Assembly: GCF_014837105.1 (NCBI RefSeq)
Contig: NZ_JACSPO010000001.1
Location: 107,438-171,437 of the forward strand
Reading direction: 5' to 3'
From: Oceanitalea stevensii
Lineage (GTDB): Bacteria; Actinomycetota; Actinomycetes; Actinomycetales; Actinomycetaceae
DNA length: 64,000 bases
Made by a program: the position numbers and the translations under genes. Of the stretch, positions 8,310 through 16,016 are shown one piece after another. Below the pieces are notes generated by a model. It searched no databases and had not been told where the DNA came from. It saw only the letters and a list, made by a program, of their open reading frames with translations. Numbering within the stretch: the stretch's first letter is position 1; the number at the start of each line of letters is the position of its first letter.

Positions 8310-10943
8310 ATGGCGACCCGTACGACTTCCCCCGCACGGTCCGCCCGGCCCGCCAGGCCGAGCGCGAGCTCGGCCGCGCGCTCCGGAGGACGGTCGAGCC
8401 GCGCCCCCAGCCCGTCACGCCCGCCGTGGCCGGTCCGGGCGGTGCGCGGGCTGTGGTTGGGGATCGCCCACGTCATCGGAGGGACGCTGCGTCGTATGGG
8501 AAGTGGTGCCCGCGGGCTTGACCCGGCACTCCGCAAGGACGGGGTGGCCCTGCTGCTCCTCGCGCTCGCGATCGTCGTCGCGGCGCGTGAGTGGTTCGGC
8601 CTCTCCGGCGCGGCCGGGACCGTCGTCCACGCCGTCACCGCGGGGAGCGTCGGCGTGCTCGCCGTGCTGCTCCCCGTCCCCCTGGTCGTCCTTGCCGTGC
8701 GCCTCATGCGCCACCCCGAGCGGGGACACGACAACGGCCGGGTAAGCATCGGCGTCGCGATCGCCGTCGTCGCCGTCACCGGCATCATCCACGTCGCCAA
8801 GGGCGTGCCGAGCGCCACGCAGGAGTTCGCGGCCGTGCAGGACGCCGGCGGCGTCGTCGGCTGGCTCGTCGGCACCCCGCTCACCGTGCTCCTCAGCGAG
8901 TGGGTCGCCATCCCGGTGCTCGTCCTGCTCGCCTTCTTCTCCCTCCTCATCATCACCGCCACCCCGGTGGCCGCGATCCCGCGCAAGCTGCGGGGCCTCA
9001 CGGGCCGCCACGACGACGACGCCCCCGCGGCACCCCAGGAGGACGATGTCGCCGCCGCGCGTCCGCCACGTCCCCGCCGTCGCCGCGCGCCGAAGGCGGA
9101 CACCGAGGTCGTGCCCGGCGAGTACGCCGCCGACGAGGCCTATGCGCGCGCCGCCGAGACGGCGGCCGCCGCCGAGGAGACGACCGTCCTGCCCGAGCCG
9201 GGCCGCAAGCGCGCCCCTCGCAAGAAGGCCGTCGCACAGGAGCAGGAGCCGGAGCCGCAGGACGAGCTGCTCGCGCCGCCAACCGAGCCGCTGCCCGCAC
9301 GCGCCGAGCAGCTCGAGCTCAGCCCCGACATCGTCTACCAGCTCCCCGCCGACGACGTGCTCGTCAAGGGCGCTCCGCACAAGCTGCGCTCCGCCGCCAA
9401 CGACCGCGTCGTCGAGGCGCTGAGCAACGTCCTCGAGCAGTTCGAGATCAACGCCAAGGTCACCGGCTTCTCCCGCGGCCCGACGGTCACCCGCTACGAG
9501 GTCGAGCTCGGGTCCGGCACGAAGGTCGAGCGGGTCACGGCGCTGAGCAAGAACATCGCCTACGCCGTCGCCAGCGCCGACGTCCGCATCCTGTCCCCGA
9601 TCCCCGGCAAGTCCGCGATCGGCATCGAGATCCCGAACGCCGACCGGGAGACCGTCTCCCTGGGTGACGTCCTGCGGTCCTCCGTCGCCCGCCGCAGCGA
9701 GCACCCCCTCGTCATGGGCGTGGGCAAGGACGTCGAGGGCGGCTACGTCGTCGCGAACCTCGCGAAGATGCCGCACCTGCTCGTCGCCGGCGCGACCGGC
9801 GCCGGAAAGTCGAGCTTCGTCAACTCGATGATCACCTCGATCATGATGCGTGCCACCCCCGAGGAGGTGCGCATGGTGCTCGTCGACCCCAAGCGGGTGG
9901 AGCTGACGATCTACGAGGGCATCCCGCACCTCATCACCCCGATCATCACGAACCCCAAGAAGGCCGCCGAGGCGCTGGAGTGGGTGGTGCGGGAGATGGA
10001 CGCGCGCTACGACGACCTCGCCGCCTTCGGCTACAAGCACATCGACGACTTCAACGCCGGGGTGCGCGCCGGCAAGGTCAAGCCGCTGCCCGGCAGCGAG
10101 CGTAAGATCTCGACCTACCCCTACCTCCTCGTCGTCGTCGACGAGCTCGCCGACCTCATGATGGTCGCCCCGCGCGACGTCGAGGCCTCGGTCCAGCGCA
10201 TCACCCAGCTCGCCCGCGCGGCCGGCATCCACCTCGTGCTCGCCACGCAGCGCCCGAGCGTCGACGTCGTCACCGGGCTCATCAAGGCGAACGTGCCCTC
10301 GCGGCTCGCCTTCGCGACGTCGTCGCTGGCCGACTCGCGGGTCGTCCTCGACCAGCCCGGCGCCGAGAAGCTCATCGGCCAGGGCGACGCGCTGTTCCTG
10401 CCGATGGGCGCGCCCAAGCCGATGCGTGTCCAGGGTGCCTGGGTCACGGAGTCGGAGATCCACGCCGTCGTCGAGCACGTCAAGACGCAGCTGCAGCCGA
10501 GCTACCGCGAGGACGTCGTCGTCGCGGCCGCGAAGAAGCAGGTCGACGAGGACATCGGCGACGACCTCGACCTCCTGCTCCAGGCGGCCGAGCTCGTCGT
10601 CAGCTCCCAGTTCGGCTCGACGTCGATGCTCCAGCGCAAGCTGCGGGTCGGCTTCGCCAAGGCCGGCCGCCTCATGGACCTCCTCGAGTCGCGGGAGATC
10701 GTCGGCCCGTCCGAGGGCTCCAAGGCGCGTGACGTGCTCGTCCAGCCGGACGACCTGCCCGGCACGCTGGCGATGCTCCGTGGGGAGACGCCGGCGCCGT
10801 CGGGGGAGGACGTCCCCTACGACGTCGCCGCCGAGGTGGACGCCACCACGGTGCTGCCCACCGGGGACGCGGAGGTCGTCGAGGACTACTACGACGACGA
10901 CGCCCCCTCCGACGAGGACGCCTGGAACCTCACCAACCGCTGA
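8310..10943 (+). CDS. ftsK: FtsK/SpoIIIE DNA translocase
   Basis: Membrane-anchored hexameric motor that pumps chromosomal DNA through the closing septum, 877 aa. After a basic Ala/Ser/Pro-rich N-terminus there are about four membrane helices (roughly residues 75-230). A charged linker (230-350) follows, then the RecA-like motor with Walker [10 protein letters not shown] near residue 495, and a C-terminal winged-helix gamma domain ([22 protein letters not shown]) that reads KOPS/SRS polarity sites. The tail is acidic. The ATG at 8310 was chosen over the upstream in-frame GTG because of the GGAGG seven bases ahead. The gene converges on a CapA-like gene across a repeat array. Confidence 0.95.
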   Translation: MATRTTSPARSARPARPSASSAARSGGRSSRAPSPSRPPWPVRAVRGLWLGIAHVIGGTLRRMGSGARGLDPALRKDGVALLLLALAIVVAAREWFGLSGAAGTVVHAVTAGSVGVLAVLLPVPLVVLAVRLMRHPERGHDNGRVSIGVAIAVVAVTGIIHVAKGVPSATQEFAAVQDAGGVVGWLVGTPLTVLLSEWVAIPVLVLLAFFSLLIITATPVAAIPRKLRGLTGRHDDDAPAAPQEDDVAAARPPRPRRRRAPKADTEVVPGEYAADEAYARAAETAAAAEETTVLPEPGRKRAPRKKAVAQEQEPEPQDELLAPPTEPLPARAEQLELSPDIVYQLPADDVLVKGAPHKLRSAANDRVVEALSNVLEQFEINAKVTGFSRGPTVTRYEVELGSGTKVERVTALSKNIAYAVASADVRILSPIPGKSAIGIEIPNADRETVSLGDVLRSSVARRSEHPLVMGVGKDVEGGYVVANLAKMPHLLVAGATGAGKSSFVNSMITSIMMRATPEEVRMVLVDPKRVELTIYEGIPHLITPIITNPKKAAEALEWVVREMDARYDDLAAFGYKHIDDFNAGVRAGKVKPLPGSERKISTYPYLLVVVDELADLMMVAPRDVEASVQRITQLARAAGIHLVLATQRPSVDVVTGLIKANVPSRLAFATSSLADSRVVLDQPGAEKLIGQGDALFLPMGAPKPMRVQGAWVTESEIHAVVEHVKTQLQPSYREDVVVAAAKKQVDEDIGDDLDLLLQAAELVVSSQFGSTSMLQRKLRVGFAKAGRLMDLLESREIVGPSEGSKARDVLVQPDDLPGTLAMLRGETPAPSGEDVPYDVAAEVDATTVLPTGDAEVVEDYYDDDAPSDEDAWNLTNR

Positions 10944-11004
10944 CCCAGCCTTCCCGCGGGAGCTGAGCTGTGACGCCTTCCTCACGCCGCGCCGCCCCTC
11001 TCGC

Positions 11005-11203
11005 GCCGAGCGCTGAGTTGTTACCCCCGTCGCGGCGCCCCGGCCCCGTTCGCGCCGAGCCAGCCCTCTCGCGCCGAGCCAGCCCTCTCGCGCCGAGCGC
11101 TGAGTTGTTACCCCTCGCGCCGAGCCAGCCCTCTTGCGCCGAGCGCTGAGTTATTACCCCTCGCGCCGAGCCAGCCCTCTTGCGCCGAGCGCTGAGTTGT
11201 TAC
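11005..11203 (+). repeat. Direct block of GCCGAGCGCTGAGTTGTTAC repeats
   Basis: Four copies at 11005-11024, 11092-11111, 11138-11157 (one base change, TTATTAC) and 11184-11203. The last three lie in an exact 46-bp tandem repeat; the intervening 26 bases contain a degenerate half copy, GCGCCGAGCCAGCC. The core AGCGCT is itself palindromic. Confidence 0.9.
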
Positions 11204-11249
11204 CCCTCGCGCGGAACCGCGATGCGCCGCGCCGAGACGTGCACTGTCG

Positions 11250-11437
11250 GGAACAAGTCAGCGCTCGGCGACGGGGTGTGGCGGTAACAACTCAGCGCTC
11301 GGCGACAGGGGGTGACGGGAACAAGTCAGCGCTCGGCGATGGGGTGTCTGGAACAACTCAGCGCTCGGCGATGGGGTGTGGCAGGAGCAAGTCAGCGCTC
11401 GGCAACAAGGGGTGTCTGGAACAACTCAGCGCTCGGT
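11250..11437 (-). repeat. Inverted block of the same 20-bp repeat, alternating subtypes
   Basis: Six copies of the reverse complement at 11250, 11284, 11318, 11350, 11384 and 11418 (20 bp each), spaced 34, 34, 32, 34 and 34 bp. Subtypes alternate strictly on the plus strand between AACAAGTC (or AGCAAGTC) and AACAACTC before CAGCGCTCGG. The real unit is therefore a dimer of about 68 bp amplified three times. The spacers are only 12-14 bases and resemble each other (GGGGTGT). Confidence 0.9.
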
Positions 11438-11454
11438 GGCAGCGGCTCGGGCGG

Positions 11455-12756
11455 TCAGTCGGTGGGGCGGGGGACGACCGTGGGCGGGGGGCCGGTCGGT
11501 TCGGGGGGCTCGGTGCGCTCGGGGGCCACGTCGCCGACGACGTCGAGCACCTGCTGGTAGCGGCTGGTGATCTGCTGCTCGGACAGGGCCAGGCCCTCCG
11601 GGCGCTCCCCGGCGACGAGGTCGGACAGGACGTGCAGCCGCTGGTCGCCGACGCGGTCCACCGTCACCGCCGTCCACTCCACCGACTCCACCCGGGCCGG
11701 CTCGCCGTCGGGCTTGACGACGTGCGCGAGGGCGAGCAGGCCGGTGGCCGTCTGCGGCACGCAGCACAGCTCGTCTTGGTTGGAGATGAAGTTGCCCAGC
11801 CCGTAGGCCACCCACATCCCCTGGCCGTCGGGTCCACCCGGCAGCCGGTCGATGGGCTGGGGGACGTGCGCGTGGTGACCGAGGACGAGATCGACCTGGC
11901 CCGAGTCGGCGAGGGTCTCGGCGAGGCTCGCCTGGTCGGGGTGCACGACTCCGCTGTACTCGCTGCAGCAGTGGATGCTCGCGACGACGAGGTCCGCCCC
12001 CTGCTCCCGCGCCTCCGTCGCCATCCGCACGAGCCGGTCGGCGTCGATGAGCTCTACCGCCCACGGGCTGTCCGCGGGCACCGGGATGCCGTTGGTGCCG
12101 TAGGTCGCGCCGAGGTGGGCCACGCGGATGGTCTGCCCCTCGCGCTCCAGCTCGTACCACTGCGCGCTGCCCGCCTCCGCCTCGCTGCGAGCGGTGCCCA
12201 CGTGCCCCAGGCCCGCGTCGTCGAACACGTCGAGGGTGTGGGTGAGGCCGTCCAGCCCGCGGTCGAGGCTGTGGTTGGTGCCGGTCGAGCACCCGTCCCA
12301 GCCGAGGCGGACGAGGTCCGCGGCCAGCTCCTCGGGGGCGCCGAACATCGGGTACCCGCTCGGCTCGGTGCCCGACGGCGCGATCGGCACCTCCGCGTTG
12401 CACAGCGCGAGATCCGCGCCGCGCGTGTACTCCGCGCTGGCCTCGAGCATGGGGACGAAGTCGTAGCCGTCGCCGGTGCGCGCCGTCTCGATGACCGTCG
12501 TGTGGGGCAGCACGTCGCCGCCGCCGAGGATGGTGAAGCGTGCGTCGGGCCGCGGCTCGGGCGTCGGGCTCGGCGTCGGCGTCGGTGTGGCGGTCGGCTC
12601 ACTGGTCGCCGTCGCCGTCGGGGACGGAGCGGCGGCCGGCTGCTCCTGCCAGGGCCGCCAGAGCGCGACGGCGGCGAGGAGACCGACGAGGAGGACGACA
12701 CCGAGCGCCACCCAGGGCGCGGTCCGTGGGCGGGCGGGGAGGGCGTGGCGTCCCAT
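11455..12756 (-). CDS. CapA-family secreted/anchored protein
   Basis: Protein of the CapA/PgsA family, named from poly-gamma-glutamate capsule synthesis and related to calcineurin-like phosphoesterases, 433 aa. One N-terminal membrane helix (about residues 15-36) is followed by a Pro/Thr/Ser-rich spacer (about 45-75) and the CapA domain with GGGDVLPH, LCNAEVPI, GTNHSLDRG and GHHAHVPQ metal-site motifs. The C-terminus is Pro-rich. Topology suggests an anchored extracytoplasmic enzyme. The start was chosen at the ATG preceded by TACTCT and 7 bases (12764-12769), an arrangement consistent with a leaderless transcript. It is divergent from pgsA. Confidence 0.88.
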   Translation of the reverse strand: MGRHALPARPRTAPWVALGVVLLVGLLAAVALWRPWQEQPAAAPSPTATATSEPTATPTPTPSPTPEPRPDARFTILGGGDVLPHTTVIETARTGDGYDFVPMLEASAEYTRGADLALCNAEVPIAPSGTEPSGYPMFGAPEELAADLVRLGWDGCSTGTNHSLDRGLDGLTHTLDVFDDAGLGHVGTARSEAEAGSAQWYELEREGQTIRVAHLGATYGTNGIPVPADSPWAVELIDADRLVRMATEAREQGADLVVASIHCCSEYSGVVHPDQASLAETLADSGQVDLVLGHHAHVPQPIDRLPGGPDGQGMWVAYGLGNFISNQDELCCVPQTATGLLALAHVVKPDGEPARVESVEWTAVTVDRVGDQRLHVLSDLVAGERPEGLALSEQQITSRYQQVLDVVGDVAPERTEPPEPTGPPPTVVPRPTD

Positions 12757-12817
12757 GGCGCCGAGAGTACTGCGCGGTGGCGGGTACCTCGTCCCGGCGG
12801 CCCGTACCCTGGACCCC

Positions 12818-13417
12818 ATGTCGACGGAGAGCTCCCCGCACGTCCCGCTGTGGAACCTGGCGAACGTGCTGACGATGGTGCGCGTGGCACTCGTGCCCGT
12901 CTTCGCCGTCCTCATGCTCGGGGACTCCACCGCCTCGCGGGTCGCGGCCACCGTCGTCTTCCTCGCCGCCGCGGCCACCGACAAGCTCGACGGTCACATC
13001 GCCCGCAGCCGCGGCCTGGTGACGAACTTCGGCAAGATCGCCGACCCGATCGCCGACAAGGCCCTCGTCATCGCGGCGCTCCTCCTGCTGTGGACCGAGG
13101 GGACGATCCCGTGGTGGGTGCCCGTCGTCATCATCGTCCGCGAGCTCGGCATCACCGCGCTGCGCTTCGTCATGGTGCGCCGCGCCGTCATGGCCGCCTC
13201 CAACGGCGGCAAGCTCAAGACCGTCCTGCAGATCGTCTTCATCACCGCCTACCTCATCCCGTGGGAGTCCCTGCTGCCGCAGGCGGCGGCCGACGTCCTC
13301 CTCGTGTGCGCGTGGTGGGTCATGCTCCTCGCCGTCCTCGTCACGGTCGTCACGGGCCTGGACTACGTCGTCCGGGCCGTGCGGATCGCCCAGTCCCCGG
13401 CCGCCGAGCGCCGGTGA
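12818..13417 (+). CDS. pgsA: CDP-diacylglycerol-glycerol-3-phosphate 3-phosphatidyltransferase
   Basis: Membrane enzyme that makes phosphatidylglycerophosphate from CDP-diacylglycerol, 199 aa with about five or six membrane segments. The CDP-alcohol phosphotransferase signature DG-xx-AR-x8-G-xxx-D-xxx-D is present within the segment from DKLDGHIAR to DPIADK. No ribosome site is seen. TACCCT at 12805-12810 lies 7 bases before the ATG, suggesting a leaderless mRNA. It begins the conserved actinobacterial run pgsA-cinA-clgR and overlaps cinA by 4 bases. Confidence 0.94.
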   Translation: MSTESSPHVPLWNLANVLTMVRVALVPVFAVLMLGDSTASRVAATVVFLAAAATDKLDGHIARSRGLVTNFGKIADPIADKALVIAALLLLWTEGTIPWWVPVVIIVRELGITALRFVMVRRAVMAASNGGKLKTVLQIVFITAYLIPWESLLPQAAADVLLVCAWWVMLLAVLVTVVTGLDYVVRAVRIAQSPAAERR

Positions 13418-13905
13418 CCGCCGCCGCCGTCGTCGAGCGGCTGCGACGCGCGGGTCTCACCGTCGCGACGGGGGAGTCGCTCACCGGTGGGCTCGTCAGC
13501 GCCGCGCTCGTCGACGTCCCGGGTGCTTCGTGGGCGGTGCGCGGCGGGGTGGTCACCTACGCGACCAGCCTCAAGGCGCAGGTCCTCGGGGTCGAGCAGG
13601 CGGTCCTGGACGACGGCGGGCCGGTCCAGGCGGAGGTCGCCCGGCAGCTCGCCCTGGGTGCTGCCCGCCTCCTCGGTGCGGACTGCGGCATCGGCACCAC
13701 GGGCGTGGCCGGGCCGGGACCGGCCGACGGCGCTGCCGCGGGCACCGTGTTCGTCGCCGCCAGCCTCACCGGCACCGTCCGGGTGCGCCGCCTCGCCGTC
13801 GCCGGCACCCGGCCGCTCGTGAGACGCGCCGCGGTCGGTGCCGCGCTCGCCGTCCTCCTCGGGCTCCTGGAGGACGGGGAACAAACTGCGGCGGCCGCCC
13901 GTTGA
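13414..13905 (+). CDS. cinA: CinA C-terminal-domain protein (nicotinamide-nucleotide amidase type)
   Basis: 163-aa stand-alone CinA C-terminal domain. This family includes PncC-type nicotinamide mononucleotide deamidases of NAD salvage and is often coregulated with competence or recombination. The family motifs [20 protein letters not shown] and [11 protein letters not shown] are clear. The GTG start overlaps the pgsA stop (GTGA). The N-terminal MoCF-like domain of full-length CinA is absent, as is usual for the short form. Confidence 0.9.
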   Translation: MTAAAVVERLRRAGLTVATGESLTGGLVSAALVDVPGASWAVRGGVVTYATSLKAQVLGVEQAVLDDGGPVQAEVARQLALGAARLLGADCGIGTTGVAGPGPADGAAAGTVFVAASLTGTVRVRRLAVAGTRPLVRRAAVGAALAVLLGLLEDGEQTAAAAR

Positions 13906-14054
13906 CCAGTGTGATGACGACGAACAGTGTTCCGGGCCGCACCGCGGTGCGACCGACACGCCGCCCTGTGGGACGGCGACCCACCCGACCCGCGCCATCG
14001 CCCGCGTCAGGGTACGGTAAGACAACTTTCGGTGAGCGACAGGAGGTGACCCCG

Positions 14055-14363
14055 ATGATCGTCCTACGACGTGAGATCGGTGATGTGCTCCGGACGGTGC
14101 GTCAGCACCAGGGCCGGACGCTGCGTGAGGTCTCCTCCGCGGCCCGTGTGTCCCTCGGCTACCTCAGCGAGGTGGAGCGCGGTCAGAAGGAGGCGTCCTC
14201 CGAGCTGCTCGCCTCCATCTGCACCGCTCTCAACATCCCGATGTCCTTCGTCCTGCGCAAGGTCAGTGACCGCATCGCAGTGGCCGAGGGCGTCCACGTC
14301 CCCGACACCGTGCCCGAGGAGCTCGTCTCCTCCCTCCGCGAGGAGCTCGCAGGCGTGGCCTGA
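14055..14363 (+). CDS. clgR: ClgR-type helix-turn-helix regulator
   Basis: Small XRE-fold transcription factor, 102 aa. In actinobacteria ClgR activates clp protease and chaperone genes after envelope or proteotoxic stress. The helix-turn-helix lies at about residues 20-55 ([20 protein letters not shown]) and is followed by [12 protein letters not shown] textbook AGGAGGTGA ribosome site at 14041-14049 fixes the ATG. Its place directly after pgsA-cinA supports the name. The 149-bp upstream gap probably holds its own promoter. ClgR itself is usually turned over by Clp, and the short hydrophobic C-terminus (ELAGVA) resembles such a degron, though that is inference. Confidence 0.9.
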   Translation: MIVLRREIGDVLRTVRQHQGRTLREVSSAARVSLGYLSEVERGQKEASSELLASICTALNIPMSFVLRKVSDRIAVAEGVHVPDTVPEELVSSLREELAGVA

Positions 14364-14371
14364 CCTCGCAC

Positions 14372-14410
14372 CACACGTGAGCCCCCGGCTGGTCCGGGGG
14401 CTCACGTGTG
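14372..14410. terminator. Strong terminator hairpin between clgR and a minus-strand gene
   Basis: A 17-bp perfect stem (14372-14388 pairing with 14394-14410) around the 5-base loop CTGGT. It starts 9 bases after the clgR stop and ends 27 bases before the stop of the convergent gene, so it probably works in both directions. No U-tract follows, as is common in this GC class. Confidence 0.85.
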
Positions 14411-14436
14411 CGTGGACCCGGCCGGCGTGCGAGGGC

Positions 14437-15141
14437 TCAGCCGGCGCTGCCCGCTGCCCGGCGCCACGGTCGTGCGACCCAGACCCCACCCGCCGCCACC
14501 ACGCCGGCCCCCACGGCCGCGGCGACGAGCAGCCACCCGCGCCCCTCCTGCTCGGGCTCGCCGCCGCCGCCGACCAGCCCCTCGAGCTGCGCGGCGAGCG
14601 ACTCCGAGAAGGCGGCCAACGGCGCAGTCCGTGGCCCCTCGAAGAAGCCCGGGACGAGCGTCGTCACCTCCTCGTCGCGGATCGCGAAGAACGCACCGAG
14701 CAGGGGCTCCTCGACGACGAGGGACCCGGCCGGCAGCGGGGCCAGAGCCGCAGCCAGCTCCGCGTGGTCGTCGACGCTGGCGAGGGCCACCTCGCCGTCC
14801 ACGCGCCAGGCTACGAGCGTCCCCGCCGCAGTGCCGTCCCGGCTGTACGCGGCCACCCACTCCTCCCGTGGCACGACCGGGTGTGGCTCCGGCTCGCCGG
14901 TGCGCACGGACTCGCTCCACAGGTGCAGCGGGAACGCACCACCGACCGCTGCCCGACCGGCGGCCTCCACGTCCAGGCCTTCGGCCGCGGTCGTGGCCGC
15001 CGTGCCGCCGTGGGCGGCGAACCAGGCGGCGACGTCGTCGGGGACGGGGGGTGTGTCCGCCCCGGGGGTGGCGAGGAGGCCGAGCAGCACCCCGGCCAGG
15101 AGCGGGCCGAGCGTGAGCAGTGCGGGGCGGGCCATCGTCAT
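14437..15141 (-). CDS. Hypothetical secreted protein with C-terminal membrane anchor
   Basis: 234-aa protein with an N-terminal signal or membrane helix (about residues 5-24), an extracytoplasmic body and a C-terminal helix (about 203-222) followed by basic residues. That layout is a membrane-tethered surface protein. The body contains PLHLWSESVRTGEPEPHP and FFAIRDEEVTTLVPGFFEG stretches with no family I recognise. A TPM-like or uncharacterised actinobacterial family is possible. It follows nei on the minus strand after 95 bp. A perfect 16-bp palindrome (15151-15166) sits just upstream of the start. Confidence 0.7.
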   Translation of the reverse strand: MTMARPALLTLGPLLAGVLLGLLATPGADTPPVPDDVAAWFAAHGGTAATTAAEGLDVEAAGRAAVGGAFPLHLWSESVRTGEPEPHPVVPREEWVAAYSRDGTAAGTLVAWRVDGEVALASVDDHAELAAALAPLPAGSLVVEEPLLGAFFAIRDEEVTTLVPGFFEGPRTAPLAAFSESLAAQLEGLVGGGGEPEQEGRGWLLVAAAVGAGVVAAGGVWVARPWRRAAGSAG

Positions 15142-15150
15142 CAGGACCTC

Positions 15151-15166
15151 CGATCACCGGTGATCG
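15151..15166. promoter_or_regulatory. Perfect 16-bp palindrome CGATCACCGGTGATCG
   Basis: Lies 9 bases upstream of the minus-strand hypothetical protein's start, in the nei-to-hypothetical spacer. Its length and symmetry suggest a dimeric repressor site. A second, weaker inverted repeat, CGAACC-N6-GGTTCG (15211-15228), just downstream of the nei stop could be a nei terminator. Confidence 0.45.
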
Positions 15167-15236
15167 CCAGCATGCCAGGGCGACGTCCACCGGGGATGCT
15201 TCGGTGGCAACGAACCTGTCTCGGTTCGGGATGCTC

Positions 15237-16016
15237 CTACGCGGGCTGGCAGCGCGGGCAGAAGAACGCCGGCCGCTCCTGGCCGGGCGGGCCGACCTTG
15301 ATCTCGACGATCGGCGTCCCGCAGCGCCGGCACGGGCGCCCGCGCCGTCCATGGACGTGCTTGTCGCGTCCCGGCCCGGTCTCCCCGGTGGCCGTGGGGA
15401 GCGGGGCGTCGGCCGAGCGCAGCATGAGGTGGCGCGCGGTCGCGCACACCGGCTCGGTGACGTCCCGGGCGGGCCGCAGCGGGTGGACGTGGTGGGCCCA
15501 GAGGGACTCGGCGAGGTAGAGGGTGCCGATGCCGGCGACGACGGTCTGGTCGAGGAGGACGGCACCGATCGGGCGCTCTCCCTGGGCCCGGACCCGCTCG
15601 CCGCAGTCCTCGAGGTCGACGTCGTCGGCGAGGAGGTCCGGTCCGAGGTGCCCGACGACGAGGTGCTCGTCCCGGGTACGGACGAGGTCGACCATGCCGA
15701 GCAGCCGACCGATGCACGTCCACCGCTCGGTGCCGAGCACGGCCCGTACGCGGTGGGCGCGGTCTGCTCCGCGCTCCTCACCGGCGCGGGTGATCCACCA
15801 GCTGCCGTCCATGCGGAGGTGGGTGTGCAGGGTGCGGCCGTCGTCGAGGCGGGTGAGCAGGTGCTTGCCCACCGGGTGGTTGCCGAGGACGACGGCGCCC
15901 GCGAGGTCGGTGTCGCCCAGCCGTCCCCAGCGCAGCTCCCCGCGCACGAGCCGCTGACCGGCCAGCGCGGCGTCCATCCGGCGGGCGACGCGCAGGACGA
16001 TGTCACCCTCGGGCAC
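15237..16016 (-). CDS. nei: Fpg/Nei-family DNA glycosylase/AP lyase
   Basis: Base-excision repair enzyme that removes oxidised bases and cleaves the resulting abasic site, 259 aa. The N-terminus MPEGD supplies the catalytic Pro2 and Glu3. The helix-two-turn-helix region includes LLDQTVVAGIGTLYLAE, and the zinc finger is CRRC ... CPRC near the C-terminus. MPEGD (rather than MPELP) points to the endonuclease VIII branch, as in actinobacterial Nei. Its start overlaps the end of lhr by 14 bases, so the helicase and glycosylase are probably cotranscribed and coupled. Confidence 0.93.
   Translation of the reverse strand: MPEGDIVLRVARRMDAALAGQRLVRGELRWGRLGDTDLAGAVVLGNHPVGKHLLTRLDDGRTLHTHLRMDGSWWITRAGEERGADRAHRVRAVLGTERWTCIGRLLGMVDLVRTRDEHLVVGHLGPDLLADDVDLEDCGERVRAQGERPIGAVLLDQTVVAGIGTLYLAESLWAHHVHPLRPARDVTEPVCATARHLMLRSADAPLPTATGETGPGRDKHVHGRRGRPCRRCGTPIVEIKVGPPGQERPAFFCPRCQPA

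Larger units (their letters stand above)
10944..11454. other. Non-coding gap between convergent ftsK and capA filled by repeats
   Basis: 511 bp with no credible gene. It is dominated by a 20-bp repeat present four times in plus orientation (11005-11203) and six times in minus orientation (11250-11437). Open frames through it are low-complexity translations of the repeats. There is no conventional terminator hairpin, so the opposed blocks, which could pair over long stretches, may serve as a two-way transcription end. Confidence 0.7.

Noticed and set aside
11250..11437. CRISPR-like look of six evenly spaced repeats
   Set aside because: Spacers are 12-14 bases and nearly alike, the repeats are only 20 bp, and no cas gene is present.
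11134..13413. Upstream part of a 923-codon plus frame that ends as cinA
   Set aside because: It runs through the repeat array and antisense to capA; only the last 164 codons from the GTG at 13414 are CinA-like.
15211..15228. CGAACC-N6-GGTTCG as a LexA box
   Set aside because: The half-site spacing does not fit TCGAAC-N4-GTTCGA; it is more likely part of the nei 3' end.
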